Origin: Methanolobus vulcani | GTDB taxonomy: Archaea; Halobacteriota; Methanosarcinia; Methanosarcinales; Methanosarcinaceae | DNA: 64,000 nt | Assembly: GCF_900100715.1 (NCBI RefSeq) | Contig: NZ_FNCA01000003.1 | Coordinates: 280,469 to 344,468, forward strand | Reading direction: 5' to 3' | Shown: positions 28,198 through 37,765 of the stretch, piece by piece | Position numbering within the stretch: position 1 is the first letter of the stretch | How the letters are laid out: every line of letters begins with the position of its first letter | Translations under genes and position numbers: made by a program | The notes under the pieces: generated by a model | Databases searched by the model: none | Seen by the model: only the letters and a program-made list of their open reading frames with translations | Told to the model about the DNA's origin: nothing

Positions 28198-28968
28198 TTA
28201 TCGGATGTTAATGGTATTTCCATCAGAAGCGACAACTTTTACGTTTACATCCCTGTTGTTATCTTTGTCATTAACAGAGTCACTGACACCTATCATTTTC
28301 AACAAGTCAATTGCTTCTGAAGCATATATTCTTGTACTCCTATCATGATCATTCAAGACTTTTTTTAATGACTGTAATTCAACTGAATCAGAAACTGTGT
28401 CATAAATATCTTTTATTGCAAGGTTTCTTAATGAAAAAGCAGCAGCCTTACGACAAACAATATTTTTATCGGACAATAGAGCAGTAAGTGACGTAACGGT
28501 TGATTTATCAACTATTCCCCGTTCTGCAAGGTGGCCAATAGCAAAAGCAGCATTATATGATACTTTATCAAATCTGTCATGTAACTTTTCTGAAAAGAAG
28601 TTAGTCGCATCATCTGCAAAAATATCACATTTAATGAGTGCCTTTAATGCAAATGTTGTACTCCAACGAATATTTACATCATGTCCAAATGATAAATCAA
28701 TTAGTGGTTGTAGAGATTCTTCTTTGTAAGCACCTTTTTCTGCCATATCACCAATTGCAAATGCCGCCTGAATACGAACATCTTTAGTTCCATTAGATAA
28801 AACTTCATTTATCTTATCAATAACAGTGTGATCAAGAATTCCTTTTTTAGCTAATACTGATATTGCTTTTAGAGATGCTAATTGAGTTTTTGGATTGTTT
28901 GAACTACGAAGTATACGGACAATGCTTATGATATCGCCTTTATCTGTTAACTGCTTTATAGTTGGCAT
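28198..28968 (-). CDS. HEAT/ARM-repeat protein
   Basis: 256 residues built from about six helical repeats of roughly 35-40 residues, each with an (I/A)xAAFAIGxLAExG-type core: VRIQAAFAIGDMAEKG, VSYNAAFAIGHLAERG and CRKAAAFSLRNLAIKD. HEAT repeats are scaffolds for protein-protein contact, and many archaeal ones adjoin sensory or modification genes. The repeat sequences are alike, pointing to recent internal duplication. The gene is more AT-rich than its operon neighbours upstream. A second unknown gene starts 25 bases upstream on the same strand, so they may act together. No partner can be named. Confidence 0.75.
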   Translation of the reverse strand: MPTIKQLTDKGDIISIVRILRSSNNPKTQLASLKAISVLAKKGILDHTVIDKINEVLSNGTKDVRIQAAFAIGDMAEKGAYKEESLQPLIDLSFGHDVNIRWSTTFALKALIKCDIFADDATNFFSEKLHDRFDKVSYNAAFAIGHLAERGIVDKSTVTSLTALLSDKNIVCRKAAAFSLRNLAIKDIYDTVSDSVELQSLKKVLNDHDRSTRIYASEAIDLLKMIGVSDSVNDKDNNRDVNVKVVASDGNTINIR

Positions 28969-28993
28969 AATTTATCACTAGTAAAAGAAAGTA

Positions 28994-29440
28994 TTATCGT
29001 ATTCTCTGCATTTCAATGATACTAGATTTCTGCTTTTTTAACAAAGAATCAACTTGACCCCGTACTTTCGAATGTGCATCCAGAATTATATCATTGACAT
29101 TATTTTTTCCAATATGCTGCGAAAAGCAGAGGAAACTATAATTTTTAGACCATTTTCTTGCTTCATCACAAAGGACTACTGAATCCTGACATGGAGTTAC
29201 ACCCAAAAACAATGAATCTTTGCAACAACACACTTCACCAAACTTTTCCATATTGAAAAACATGTTAATTGCAATATTGTATCCATAATCTTTGTATTCA
29301 AATGATTCAGCATAGAATTGATGCATCCCTGTTACTGGATATTCATCGATGAGAGCTTCATCTATTTTTTGTAAGAGAACATCGTTTAATTCTTCAACTG
29401 TGCTTTCTTTTACCTTAAACAATTCATCTTCTAATGTCAC
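28994..29440 (-). CDS. Hypothetical protein, probably paired with the HEAT-repeat gene
   Basis: 148 residues, mixed alpha/beta composition, no membrane segment. Notable is a cysteine cluster, GEVCCCKDS, with two more cysteines in TPCQD and VLCDE, which could be redox-active or bind metal. The C-terminus is basic and helical. I do not recognise a family. It is AT-rich and lies 25 bases upstream of the HEAT gene on the same strand, so the two are probably one unit. About 220 gene-free bases lie upstream. Confidence 0.55.
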   Translation of the reverse strand: MTLEDELFKVKESTVEELNDVLLQKIDEALIDEYPVTGMHQFYAESFEYKDYGYNIAINMFFNMEKFGEVCCCKDSLFLGVTPCQDSVVLCDEARKWSKNYSFLCFSQHIGKNNVNDIILDAHSKVRGQVDSLLKKQKSSIIEMQRIR

Positions 29441-29647
29441 TTAACCCACCTTTGTTCATCTCAGTTAAAAATATAGATTCGGCATATAACTAAATTTACT
29501 GCTTAATCCAACATCTTTTGCCCACAATCCAATTAATCTGCGGACAACATCCAAATAGTATAAGTTGGCAATATAAAAAAAGTTTTCATTTTGATATTAT
29601 CTTTTGATAATACCAAATTATAAAAAAGTGTATAAGCAGATGAAATT

Positions 29648-29667
29648 GTGTGACTTTAAAGTCACAC
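29648..29667 (-). terminator. Perfect palindrome over the tpiA stop, followed by T-run
   Basis: GTGTGACTTT/AAAGTCACAC is a 20-base perfect palindrome that contains the TGA stop of tpiA. On the minus strand a T-run (the A-run around 29616-29628) follows about 20 bases later. Confidence 0.65.
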
Positions 29668-30330
29668 CTTGCTAACCAAATCGTCAAGTGCAGCCTTAGG
29701 ATCAGCAGCCTTCACAATACCTGATGCCAGCAGAACGCCAACTGAACCAAGTTCAAGAGCTGCTGCAAGGTCTTCTCCTTTTGAGATGCCTGCTCCGCAG
29801 AGAACCTGTACTGCAGGGTTGATCCTCTTTACTGCATCAACTGAACCTGTGACTACCCCAGGGTCTGCTTTTGATACAGGGATGCCGGAGCCGATAAGCT
29901 CTGGTGGTTCAACTGCAACATAATCTGGACCTAGTGCTGCTGCTGCTGCTGAAGTTGCAACGTTGTTGGTGCAGACTACTGTCTTAAGACCTGCGTCCCT
30001 TGCAGTTGTGATTGATGCATCAATGTTTGCAAGGGTAAGACGGCATTCGGAGTGGTTGATAAGGGTTCCAACTGCGCCTGCATCTTTGATAGACTGGACG
30101 AATGCATGTCCTGTAAAGCTGCCTGCTCCAACCGGGTCAAGACTCTGTGAGTAGACCGGCAGGTCAACCTGTGATGCAACACGGTAGATGTCACAGAACT
30201 GTGGTGCAACACCAATCTCAATTCCGCTGTTGTCTGCAACTTCTTTACATGCCTGTGCAACCTTTACGGCGCCTTCGCCTGTACCCTCAAGGTATGTCTT
30301 GAGATTCAGGACAATTAGTGTAGAACTCAA
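29662..30330 (-). CDS. tpiA: Triosephosphate isomerase, archaeal type
   Basis: Interconverts DHAP and glyceraldehyde-3-phosphate; 222 residues, the compact archaeal length. Catalytic residues are the Lys in LNLKTYLEG, the His in LINHSECRLT and the Glu in VAVEPPELIGSG; phosphate loops are ISKGEDL and GVLLASGIV. The start is a TTG at 30330 with GGAGAG nine bases upstream. The longer frame to 30405 would add 25 residues absent from the family. It lies downstream of fae-hps on the same strand but each gene has its own terminator. Confidence 0.95.
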   Translation of the reverse strand: MSSTLIVLNLKTYLEGTGEGAVKVAQACKEVADNSGIEIGVAPQFCDIYRVASQVDLPVYSQSLDPVGAGSFTGHAFVQSIKDAGAVGTLINHSECRLTLANIDASITTARDAGLKTVVCTNNVATSAAAAALGPDYVAVEPPELIGSGIPVSKADPGVVTGSVDAVKRINPAVQVLCGAGISKGEDLAAALELGSVGVLLASGIVKAADPKAALDDLVSKV

Positions 30331-30465
30331 ATTAAATCTCTCCAATATGATTATATGAACATCAGTATGCGCATCTTGTACGCAGGAATATAGATGTAAC
30401 TCCAACTATAAATATAAGGGTATAAGAAAAGCAAAAAGAAGTAAAAAGCGAGAGTGAAAATTAAG

Positions 30466-30498
30466 AAAAAAAAAGAAAAGAGTGTGGAAATTCCACAC
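30466..30498 (-). terminator. Hairpin and T-run after fae-hps
   Basis: Arms GTGTGGAA (30482-30489) and TTCCACAC (30491-30498) pair around a single A just beyond the fae-hps stop. On the minus strand they are followed at once by a T-rich run (the A-run at 30466-30480). Confidence 0.75.
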
Positions 30499-30500
30499 GC

Positions 30501-31679
30501 TTAGAAGTCGGTCATAACTCTGAACTGGTCGATCTCAGGGTTGTTAAGACCTTCAATGAATTTCTCTGCGACCTGCCTTACATCCTTTGCGTTGGTGATT
30601 GCTCTTCCAACTACAAGGACATCTGCGCCTGCCTTAAGAGCTGCAGGCATAGTGTCAATACGTACACCACCAGCAACTGCCACCAGGATCTTTGGTGAGA
30701 GTGCCTTGATAGCATCGATGTTACCCCATGCGTGCTCTGTTTCCTCGATGTCGATTCCACGGTGGAGTTCAACTACATCAGGAAGTACATCGAGCTGTTT
30801 GAGTACTGCTACAGGGTCGTCACAGTTGAGGGTGTCCATGATAGCATAGATACCTGTCTTGTGTGCTTCCTCAATTGCCTTGTTCATGGTTGCGATCGGT
30901 GCAAGAGCGGAAACGACAATTGCGTCTGCTGTTGCGTCTGCTACCATACGTGCCTCGAGGTTACCTGTGTCCAGAGTCTTAAGGTCAGCTACGATGAATG
31001 CGTCAGGACGGATCTCTCTGAGCTTGCTTACTACGTCAACACCATAGCGTTTGATAAGAGGTGTACCTGCTTCAAGGATAACGTGGTCGCTCTTAGGGAT
31101 CTGGTTGACGATGTTAAGGATTGCAGGAAGGTTTGGATTGTCAAGTGCAACCTGCAGGTATGGTGGATTCCAAAGTCTGGAAACCTTGAATCCCATGATT
31201 GCGTGTCCCATTCTGTCCTTCTCCTTGAGTACTGTGTCAATGTCAGGGAAGCCATCTACTGCGCGCTTAACAGCAAGCTTTGTAGCTCCGTAGTTGTACC
31301 TGTAGATCCTGTTGTAGTCTGTTGCTTCAGGGTGGATGAAAACACTTGCAATAACTACAAGGTCTTCAGGATCAAGGTCACCGAATGCTCCTTCTTCAAG
31401 AGCATCTGCAACAGCCTTTGCAACAGCTGCCTGTGCCGGACCGAAGATCTGAGCTGCCTGGTCCATGTTCTTTACAGTTACCTTTGGTACGATAAGTGTT
31501 GCAGGTTTTGTTGGAAGGTTTGGACGAATAACTGAAAGCAGAGGTGTGTGACCTGCTGAAAGCTGTGTCAAACCGTTTGCGAATGCCTGACCCACAGGAC
31601 CGTCTTTGTTTCCGATCATGAGGTCAACGTGTGCGAGTTCTGGTTCCTCGCCGATTAATGCTTCTCCGATTAATAACAT
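30501..31679 (-). CDS. fae-hps: Bifunctional formaldehyde-activating enzyme / 3-hexulose-6-phosphate synthase
   Basis: 392 residues. The Fae domain (about 1-160; [38 protein letters not shown]) condenses formaldehyde with tetrahydromethanopterin. The Hps domain (about 170-392; [35 protein letters not shown]) cleaves hexulose-6-phosphate to ribulose-5-phosphate and formaldehyde. The fusion thus makes pentose phosphate while trapping formaldehyde, and is typical of methanogens lacking the oxidative pentose pathway. ATG 31679 has GAGTGA upstream; GTG 31688 is an alternative. A terminator follows the stop. No hexulose isomerase is in the window. Confidence 0.96.
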   Translation of the reverse strand: MLLIGEALIGEEPELAHVDLMIGNKDGPVGQAFANGLTQLSAGHTPLLSVIRPNLPTKPATLIVPKVTVKNMDQAAQIFGPAQAAVAKAVADALEEGAFGDLDPEDLVVIASVFIHPEATDYNRIYRYNYGATKLAVKRAVDGFPDIDTVLKEKDRMGHAIMGFKVSRLWNPPYLQVALDNPNLPAILNIVNQIPKSDHVILEAGTPLIKRYGVDVVSKLREIRPDAFIVADLKTLDTGNLEARMVADATADAIVVSALAPIATMNKAIEEAHKTGIYAIMDTLNCDDPVAVLKQLDVLPDVVELHRGIDIEETEHAWGNIDAIKALSPKILVAVAGGVRIDTMPAALKAGADVLVVGRAITNAKDVRQVAEKFIEGLNNPEIDQFRVMTDF

Positions 31680-31698
31680 GATTCTCACTCGACTGTGT

Positions 31699-31756
31699 AC
31701 GTATATACTTATACTGGATAAATAGCATGTCTTTAGTTGTAGTTGCCTAATAGGCA
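31699..31756 (-). promoter_or_regulatory. Likely fae-hps promoter with an upstream palindrome
   Basis: Read on the minus strand, A/T elements resembling box A lie around 31719-31728 and 31699-31712. A perfect 13-base palindrome TGCCTA-A-TAGGCA is at 31744-31756, upstream of both. The palindrome may bind a regulator, but nothing else supports that. Confidence 0.35.
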
Positions 31757-31936
31757 GTTCATTAGTTATTATACTATTTGCAACTATGAAATTTATCAGT
31801 TCTCGTGCAAAACCAGCACTTTATATATTAGAGTTATGGCATGAAACACGAGATTTGTGCTTTATATCGTATATACAAATAAATAGTTTGTTGAAACCCG
31901 AGGGTTTATCAAAACTGCTAAAACTGCCAAAAATAA

Positions 31937-32548
31937 CTAGATAAATTTCGGACAAATATCATCCATAATACACTCATCGCATTTCGGACCCACCGGCCTG
32001 CATACATTCTGACCGAACAGAACCATAAGCCCGTTTATGTCCTTCCAGTCCTCTTTTGACAGCACTTTTTCAAGCTCTTTTTCCGTCTCATCAGGTTCCG
32101 AAGTCTCTACAAGACCCATGCGATTGGATATCCTATGCACATGAGTATCAACTGCAATGACATCCTGCTCAAATCCATAACCAAGTACACAATTCGCAGT
32201 TTTCCTGCCAACGCCTGGAAGCTTGAGTAATTCATCCATGCTGTCAGGAACAATTCCGTTGTAGTCCAGCAAAATAATACGGGAAATATCAATTATACGC
32301 TGGGCTTTAACCCTGTAGAAACCCACGTTCCTGATAAGTTCCTGAATCTCATCAACGTCACCTTCTGCCATTTCCTGCACCGTGCCAAACACACTGAAAA
32401 GCTTCTGTGTAGTAGGAATTGTAACCTCATCCCTGGTGCGCTGGGATAATACAGTTGAAATAAGAAGATAAAAAGGATCTTTATTAATATGAAAATATCC
32501 ACTCGGATACAATTCTCTGAGGCGTGAAACTACATCTTCAGCATACAT
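31937..32548 (-). CDS. nth: Endonuclease III
   Basis: DNA glycosylase/AP lyase for oxidised pyrimidines, 203 residues. Present are the LLISTVLSQRTRD helix and the helix-hairpin-helix LPGVGRKTANCVLG with the catalytic Lys. The catalytic Asp is in IAVDTHVHRISNR, and a C-terminal [4Fe-4S] motif has cysteines spaced C-x6-C-x2-C-x5-C (CRPVGPKCDECIMDDIC). Start at 32548 (MYAEDVVSRLRELYP) fits the family; the frame to 32680 runs into the kinase gene upstream and adds unrelated sequence. 80 bases separate it from that kinase. Confidence 0.95.
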   Translation of the reverse strand: MYAEDVVSRLRELYPSGYFHINKDPFYLLISTVLSQRTRDEVTIPTTQKLFSVFGTVQEMAEGDVDEIQELIRNVGFYRVKAQRIIDISRIILLDYNGIVPDSMDELLKLPGVGRKTANCVLGYGFEQDVIAVDTHVHRISNRMGLVETSEPDETEKELEKVLSKEDWKDINGLMVLFGQNVCRPVGPKCDECIMDDICPKFI

Positions 32549-32628
32549 CTGAACAAAGAAAAACTTCAGGATATAAAATGCTTTGTGATGCACAACCCGA
32601 TAAAATAAAGTTAAAAAGATCAGATCAA

Positions 32629-34926
32629 TTATTTGGACCTGGAAAATGCAGGAAATGTTACATGAACAATGGTACCGCAACCCTCAGAACTTTCTACCCA
32701 TACTTTTCCATGATGTATCTCAGCTATGGTTTTACTGACGTACAGACCCATTCCACTTCCACCATATTTACGGGACTTTGAACCATCTATCTGGTAAAAA
32801 CGCTCAAAAATATTCTCAATTTCATGCTCAGGGATACCAATTCCTGAATCAGTCACTGTGACATGAACGTGTTCTTCATCCTCAAATGCACATATCAATA
32901 TCTCTGATTCGTTAGGACTGAACTTGACAGCGTTATCTATGATAGACCTGAAAAGATAAGGTAAATACTCCACATCACCCTTCATCAGCGGTAGATGTTC
33001 CTGGAAATCAAATAAAAAAGTGATATTCTTTTCCTGGGACTTGAAGGAGAAATATTCCACGACTTTTGTAAGAGTATCCTCTATTCTGATCGGGTCAAGT
33101 CTGTATTGGACTTTTCCTGATTTGATAATGCTCATATATATAAGTGAATCCATGAGGAAACTTAGATGATCATACTTTTCAAGGACTGTCTTCATGGCTG
33201 CTTTCTGCCTGGAGTTGAGTGGTCCCATCACTTCATCATGGACCAATTCACTATAACCCTTTATGGAAATAAGAGGCGTTTTCAACTCGTGGCTCAGATT
33301 AGATATGAACTCATCCTTCATCCTATCAAGAGACTTTAATTCCTCGTTAACCCTTGCCAATTCTTCAGTATATCTTTTGATATCCTCTTCAGCTTTCTTG
33401 CGTTCAGAGATATCACGCGTTACACCGAGGAAGAACTCAAAATTGCCATCTTCATCAAAAACAGGATTTGCAACAGCTTCAGTCCATATTCTTGAGCCAT
33501 CCTTGTGATATTGCTCGATCTCAAATGTTTCCGAATATTTTGTTTCACCGGCTTTGAGATTATCCTGAAAACGCGTTATGGCACCTAATATAGATTCTAT
33601 GTGCTCAGGAGGAAATATTTCCTCAAATGACTGTTTTGAAACCTCTTCAGGAGTATATCCCCTTAACTTGAAAACAGAGGGACTGGTATAGGTGAACCTG
33701 CCATCTTTACTCAAGGTCCATATCACATCATTTGCATTTTCAGCAAGAAGACGGAATTTATGTTCACTTTCCCGAAGTTCTTTTTCAGCGAGTTTTCTTT
33801 CACTTATATCCCTTACATTGCTCAGAAGCGCCTGTTTGCCATCATACTCTATGACCCTAACACCCATCTCAACAGGTACACGGGAACCCGCCTTTGTCAT
33901 GCAGACCATTTCCAGCCTTATTGACTGGTTTTCCATGATATCCATCATTTTCTCATTGCACATTCCATGAAATTCAGGTGCTACAAGGTCATAGCGAGTC
34001 ATTTTTAACAGTTCATCGATCGAATAACCAAGCAGTTCTGATGCTATTGAATTTGCATCAATTATATCGCAATCAAAATCAAATATTAATATAGCATCAG
34101 CAGCATTTTCAAAAAGAGCTCTGAATTTGGATTCAGATGTCTGGAGTTTTAATGTTGCCAGCCTTTCTTCAGTGACATCGGAACCTGAACTGAGTATACC
34201 AGTAATATTTCCTTCAAAATCTTTAAGATACGAATTATTCCAGTGTATAATTCTTTTTTCTTTGTTCTTTGTAAGTACCCCGTTCTCATTTACCTTTGCA
34301 AGTTCCAGATTGCCGTATGATATACTTTCAAAAACCCAGGACACACGCTCTTTTTCTTCTTCAGGAACAGCAATATCCACCCAATTTTGACCGATAAGCT
34401 CATCCTCAGTATATCCCAATAACTGACAGCACTTTTTGTTTGCAAGTTTTACTGTACCATCTTTGTTAAAGGCAACAATTATGCATCCTGCAATATCAAG
34501 ATAGGATTGCACCTTGTCTTTTTCAAGCTTTAGTTCATCATATAGATGCTTATTGTTCAGAAGAGTGCGCACACGTGTAAGGACTTCTACCCTGTCAATG
34601 GGTTTTACAAGGAACTCATCTGCACCTGCATCTATTCCTTTTATCCTGTCATCTTTTGAAGAGAGAGCTGTGATTATAATTACAGGAATAAAATTTGTGG
34701 ATTCATTGGCCTTTATCCTGCGACAGACTTCATACCCGTCCATTCCTGGCATCATTATATCAAGTATTACAAGATCAACAGACTCGGATTCCACTATCTT
34801 AAGAGCTTCTTCTCCACTGTAAGCTCCAAGAACTGAATGGTGTTTTGAGAGAAATACTTCCAAAAGCTTGACGTTTAACGGGTCGTCATCTACGATCAAT
34901 ATAGTATATCCGGTTTTTTCGTCCAT
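32629..34926 (-). CDS. Hybrid sensor histidine kinase (REC-PAS-PAS-PAS-HisKA-HATPase)
   Basis: 765 residues, soluble. A receiver domain comes first (about 8-125; ILIVDDDPLN, phospho-acceptor D56 in LVILDIMMPGMDG, Lys in FLVKPID). Three PAS domains follow (about 135-255, 265-380, 390-510). The HisKA helix has the phospho-His in FISNLSHELKTPL, and the HATPase domain ends in GSGMGLYVSKTIAEIHHG. With no membrane helix it must sense a cytoplasmic or diffusible signal. An N-terminal receiver suggests it is itself the target of another kinase. No separate response regulator is encoded nearby. Confidence 0.93.
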   Translation of the reverse strand: MDEKTGYTILIVDDDPLNVKLLEVFLSKHHSVLGAYSGEEALKIVESESVDLVILDIMMPGMDGYEVCRRIKANESTNFIPVIIITALSSKDDRIKGIDAGADEFLVKPIDRVEVLTRVRTLLNNKHLYDELKLEKDKVQSYLDIAGCIIVAFNKDGTVKLANKKCCQLLGYTEDELIGQNWVDIAVPEEEKERVSWVFESISYGNLELAKVNENGVLTKNKEKRIIHWNNSYLKDFEGNITGILSSGSDVTEERLATLKLQTSESKFRALFENAADAILIFDFDCDIIDANSIASELLGYSIDELLKMTRYDLVAPEFHGMCNEKMMDIMENQSIRLEMVCMTKAGSRVPVEMGVRVIEYDGKQALLSNVRDISERKLAEKELRESEHKFRLLAENANDVIWTLSKDGRFTYTSPSVFKLRGYTPEEVSKQSFEEIFPPEHIESILGAITRFQDNLKAGETKYSETFEIEQYHKDGSRIWTEAVANPVFDEDGNFEFFLGVTRDISERKKAEEDIKRYTEELARVNEELKSLDRMKDEFISNLSHELKTPLISIKGYSELVHDEVMGPLNSRQKAAMKTVLEKYDHLSFLMDSLIYMSIIKSGKVQYRLDPIRIEDTLTKVVEYFSFKSQEKNITFLFDFQEHLPLMKGDVEYLPYLFRSIIDNAVKFSPNESEILICAFEDEEHVHVTVTDSGIGIPEHEIENIFERFYQIDGSKSRKYGGSGMGLYVSKTIAEIHHGKVWVESSEGCGTIVHVTFPAFSRSK

Positions 34927-35070
34927 TTTTAAGCCCTGGAAACAAAGTTTTACGTATTATTAGATAAGTGATTATTCAGTGAAATATAGATATGATCATA
35001 AATGATGATTCTTACACTACTGAGCAAATGTTACATTGCAGTATATAGCACTATTAATATATAAATATCA

Positions 35071-35589
35071 TTGGCATGTTTTATCAAAATAAACGAAGAA
35101 AAATTAAAACCTGGAGCTGAGAAAATACAAATTCTATCCACGCTTGTAGAAGAACATGCGCTTGCAGGCTTGTTCATTGTAAGTTTTCTTGCTTCAACTG
35201 TCCTTCCTATAGGTTCGGAAGCTTATGTAGTCCTGCTTATCAGTAAAGGATTTTCGATTCTCCCTGTAATCATGGTTGCTTCTGTTGGCAATTACATGGG
35301 AGCATGCACTACATATTATGTAGGAATCAAAGGCAGGCAGGATATCATCGAAAAGTATTTTTCAATTTCTGATGAACAACTAAAAAAAACAGATCGATTG
35401 TTTGCCAGATATGGTTCTTTTTTGTTGCTATTTACATGGGTTCCAATCATAGGTGATGCAATTACTGCAGCAGGAGGAATCATGAAGCTTGATTTCAAGA
35501 TATTCTCATTCTATGTTTTTATAGGGAAAACTGCAAGATATGCAGTATTGGCTTACCTCACAGCAGGAACTTTAATGTTTTTCCAGTGA
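35071..35589 (+). CDS. DedA/YqaA-family membrane protein
   Basis: 172 residues with about four hydrophobic segments. Family marks are FLASTVLPIGSEAYVVLLISKG near the N-terminus, SVGNYMGACTTYYVGIKG in the middle and the FTWVPIIGDAITAAGGIMKLD re-entrant segment. The related DedA proteins are thought to move lipids or ions across membranes; the YqaA branch is unassigned. The open frame begins with TTG at 35071 and there is no ATG in frame before the first helix, so the exact start is uncertain. It stands alone. Confidence 0.8.
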   Translation: MACFIKINEEKLKPGAEKIQILSTLVEEHALAGLFIVSFLASTVLPIGSEAYVVLLISKGFSILPVIMVASVGNYMGACTTYYVGIKGRQDIIEKYFSISDEQLKKTDRLFARYGSFLLLFTWVPIIGDAITAAGGIMKLDFKIFSFYVFIGKTARYAVLAYLTAGTLMFFQ

Positions 35590-35740
35590 GATTGAATTTT
35601 GATGTACATGGATTGATTTTTTTAAGCCATAATCGTGCCGCAATTGTTCAAAATACAGTATAAAAAGGATAAAGTATATATACTCATCCAGAGCATATAA
35701 ATAAATATATATTACCAAAGATAGCAAAATATTCAGAGAC

Positions 35741-35947
35741 ATGGAAATGGCAAAATTGGAAATTGAAGAAAAGGCACTTAAGCAGAATTCTTTGTTGATA
35801 CCTGTTGCTGTAGCCCTAGGAACACTGTTGGCAATTATCGCCTACACATACCTACCAAACAACACGGCATTAATTACTATATTATCAGGTGCAATCATAG
35901 TGGCTTTGATAACTTATGCCTTTTTAAAAAAAAAGAAAGAAGAATGA
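35741..35947 (+). CDS. Small two-helix membrane protein of unknown function
   Basis: 68 residues: a charged N-terminus (MEMAKLEIEEKALKQN), two hydrophobic helices (about 18-36 and 43-62) joined by PNNTA, and a terminal lysine/glutamate run. The hydrophobicity and charge layout are regular enough to suggest a real protein, with the lysine end in the cytoplasm. I recognise no family. ATG codons at 35741 and 35747 are equivalent. A T/A-rich region precedes it. Confidence 0.5.
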   Translation: MEMAKLEIEEKALKQNSLLIPVAVALGTLLAIIAYTYLPNNTALITILSGAIIVALITYAFLKKKKEE

Positions 35948-36010
35948 CAGATATTGCAAGCAACGAAGCTTTTATAGACACGAATGAATAACTTTTTTTG
36001 CCCCAATAGG

Positions 36011-36081
36011 CGCTTTGTGGTCTAGCTTTATAACGTTGCTTTCACATAGCAGAGTTTTGATGTTCGAATTGCTCATATACT
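36011..36081 (+). pseudogene. Decayed tRNA-Val (CAC) remnant
   Basis: The stretch keeps the D-arm start TGGTCTAG, an anticodon stem TTGCT/AGCAG around loop TTCACAT (anticodon CAC), and a T-loop GTTCGAAT in the right order and spacing for tRNA-Val. The T stem and acceptor stem no longer pair (CGCTTTG against ATATACT), so it cannot be a working tRNA. A box-A-like TTTTATAGAC survives about 40 bases upstream. Confidence 0.55.
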
Positions 36082-36106
36082 TTAGTTAAAAGATAAAACA
36101 TCGTTA

Positions 36107-37765
36107 TTAGTTACTAGCACTCGCAGGTATCGAAAAACAAAATTCACTTCCCTCACCAACTGTGCTGTCAACCCATACTTTACCGTTGTGCATTTCTACG
36201 AACTTCTTTACCAGAGCAAGGCCAAGGCCAGTTCCTGCATACTCATTGGCTAGGTATGAATTAAGTTGTCTGAAAGGCTGGAAAAGTCTTGCCCGGTCTC
36301 TTTCAGAGATACCTATTCCGGTATCCTTAACGCATACATGAAGCATATTTTCCGATAACCTGGAAATAATAGAAACCGTACCCTTTTCCGGAGTGAACTT
36401 TATTGAATTACTGGCAAGATTATAGAGAACCTGTTTTAATTTTGTCCTGTCTGCATTTATCTCCCCAATATCCTCATCAGTATCAATGACCAGCTTTATT
36501 CTCTTATCCATAGCCATTGGAGTAAGTAGAGTTTTTACCTCTTCGACTGCCATGGATAATGAAAAGTGTTCATATTGAAGTTCCATTTTTCCAGCTTCCA
36601 CTTTTGAAAGGTCCAGCACATCATTGATGAGTTTCAATAAATGATTACCTGAATTCAGAATATTATCCACATACCGGGTCTGCTTCTCATTCAACTCACC
36701 AAACATTTTGTCCTTAAGAATATCAGAAAAACCAATTATAGATGTTAGCGGAGTTCTTAGTTCGTGGCTCATAGTAGCCAAAAACTCATCCTTACTGCGA
36801 TTTGCCGCCTCTGCAACGATCTTTGCATGTAATAGTGCATCTTCAACTTTTTTACTTTCGGTAATATCCTGAATTGTACCTATCACCGTATTTTTCTCTG
36901 CGTCATACTCAGCAACTGAATGAATATCACGGATAATACCATCGTTTTTCCTGACAATCCTGAACTGCACATCATATGTAATGCCATTTTCGATCAGTTC
37001 CCTCATAGCCTCGTCCATCATAGGACGATATTCTGGGATAACTACTGTCTGGACCTCTTTAATAGGATATACCCCATCATCAAGATCATATCCATAGATC
37101 CTTTTTGCTTCATCTGAAGAATCCATCATACCAGAAGCCAAATTTAACTCCCAACTTCCGATATGACCAATATTTTGAGCAGCCCTTAACTGCATATTTC
37201 TTTTATTCAGTTCCTCTTGGGCTTTCTTACGCTCGGTAATATCATGAACAATAGAATAGAGAAGTTGTTGTGAATTTACAATAACAGGACTACTGTAAAC
37301 TTCCACATCACGAACCTGGCCATTTGCGAGTTTATGTTTGAAAAGGAAATAATTCCTCTTTTCAGCAACTGCATTTTGCATCTCTTCCCGTATTTTATCA
37401 GGATCAAGAGTATTAAGGTCATGTATTTTCATGCGGGTGATGACGTCAAGTGACCAGCCATAATAGTCACATGCAGCGTTATTGGCATCAATTATTTCAA
37501 AATTCTCAGGGTTAATGAGCAAAGTAATTGCCTTGTTATATTTGAAAAGTGAGTGATATACGTCACCCTTTTCCATGAAAAATCGATCAGTAGTGCTCAG
37601 GTGAGTAACTGCATAGGAATCATGATCTTGTTCTATGTCATCAACTGAAGTACTCGATTGAACTGTGTCAAGTGTATGAGAAGAGGAATTACCAGAGATA
37701 TGACTATCCCTTTTTGAACGAATACCATCATATTTCCGCACACCATTGGACATTATACGTTCCAT
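36107..37765 (-). CDS. PAS-domain sensor histidine kinase
   Basis: 552 residues, no membrane helix. A low-complexity N-terminal 70 residues rich in Ser, His and Asp precede two PAS domains (about 75-190 and 195-310). The HisKA domain has its phospho-His in FLATMSHELRTPLTS, and the HATPase shows N-box LYNLASNSIKFTP, DTGIGIS and GTGLGLALVKKFVEMH. Start at 37765 is favoured by GGGGGA ten bases upstream; the longer frame to 37804 lacks a site. Cytoplasmic sensor with unknown signal; no response regulator adjacent. Confidence 0.9.
   Translation of the reverse strand: MERIMSNGVRKYDGIRSKRDSHISGNSSSHTLDTVQSSTSVDDIEQDHDSYAVTHLSTTDRFFMEKGDVYHSLFKYNKAITLLINPENFEIIDANNAACDYYGWSLDVITRMKIHDLNTLDPDKIREEMQNAVAEKRNYFLFKHKLANGQVRDVEVYSSPVIVNSQQLLYSIVHDITERKKAQEELNKRNMQLRAAQNIGHIGSWELNLASGMMDSSDEAKRIYGYDLDDGVYPIKEVQTVVIPEYRPMMDEAMRELIENGITYDVQFRIVRKNDGIIRDIHSVAEYDAEKNTVIGTIQDITESKKVEDALLHAKIVAEAANRSKDEFLATMSHELRTPLTSIIGFSDILKDKMFGELNEKQTRYVDNILNSGNHLLKLINDVLDLSKVEAGKMELQYEHFSLSMAVEEVKTLLTPMAMDKRIKLVIDTDEDIGEINADRTKLKQVLYNLASNSIKFTPEKGTVSIISRLSENMLHVCVKDTGIGISERDRARLFQPFRQLNSYLANEYAGTGLGLALVKKFVEMHNGKVWVDSTVGEGSEFCFSIPASASN

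Noticed and set aside
30732..31535. 267-codon open frame antisense to fae-hps
   Set aside because: It is cysteine- and valine-rich with an unnatural composition, has no ribosome binding site, and is the complement of a well-conserved, codon-biased gene.
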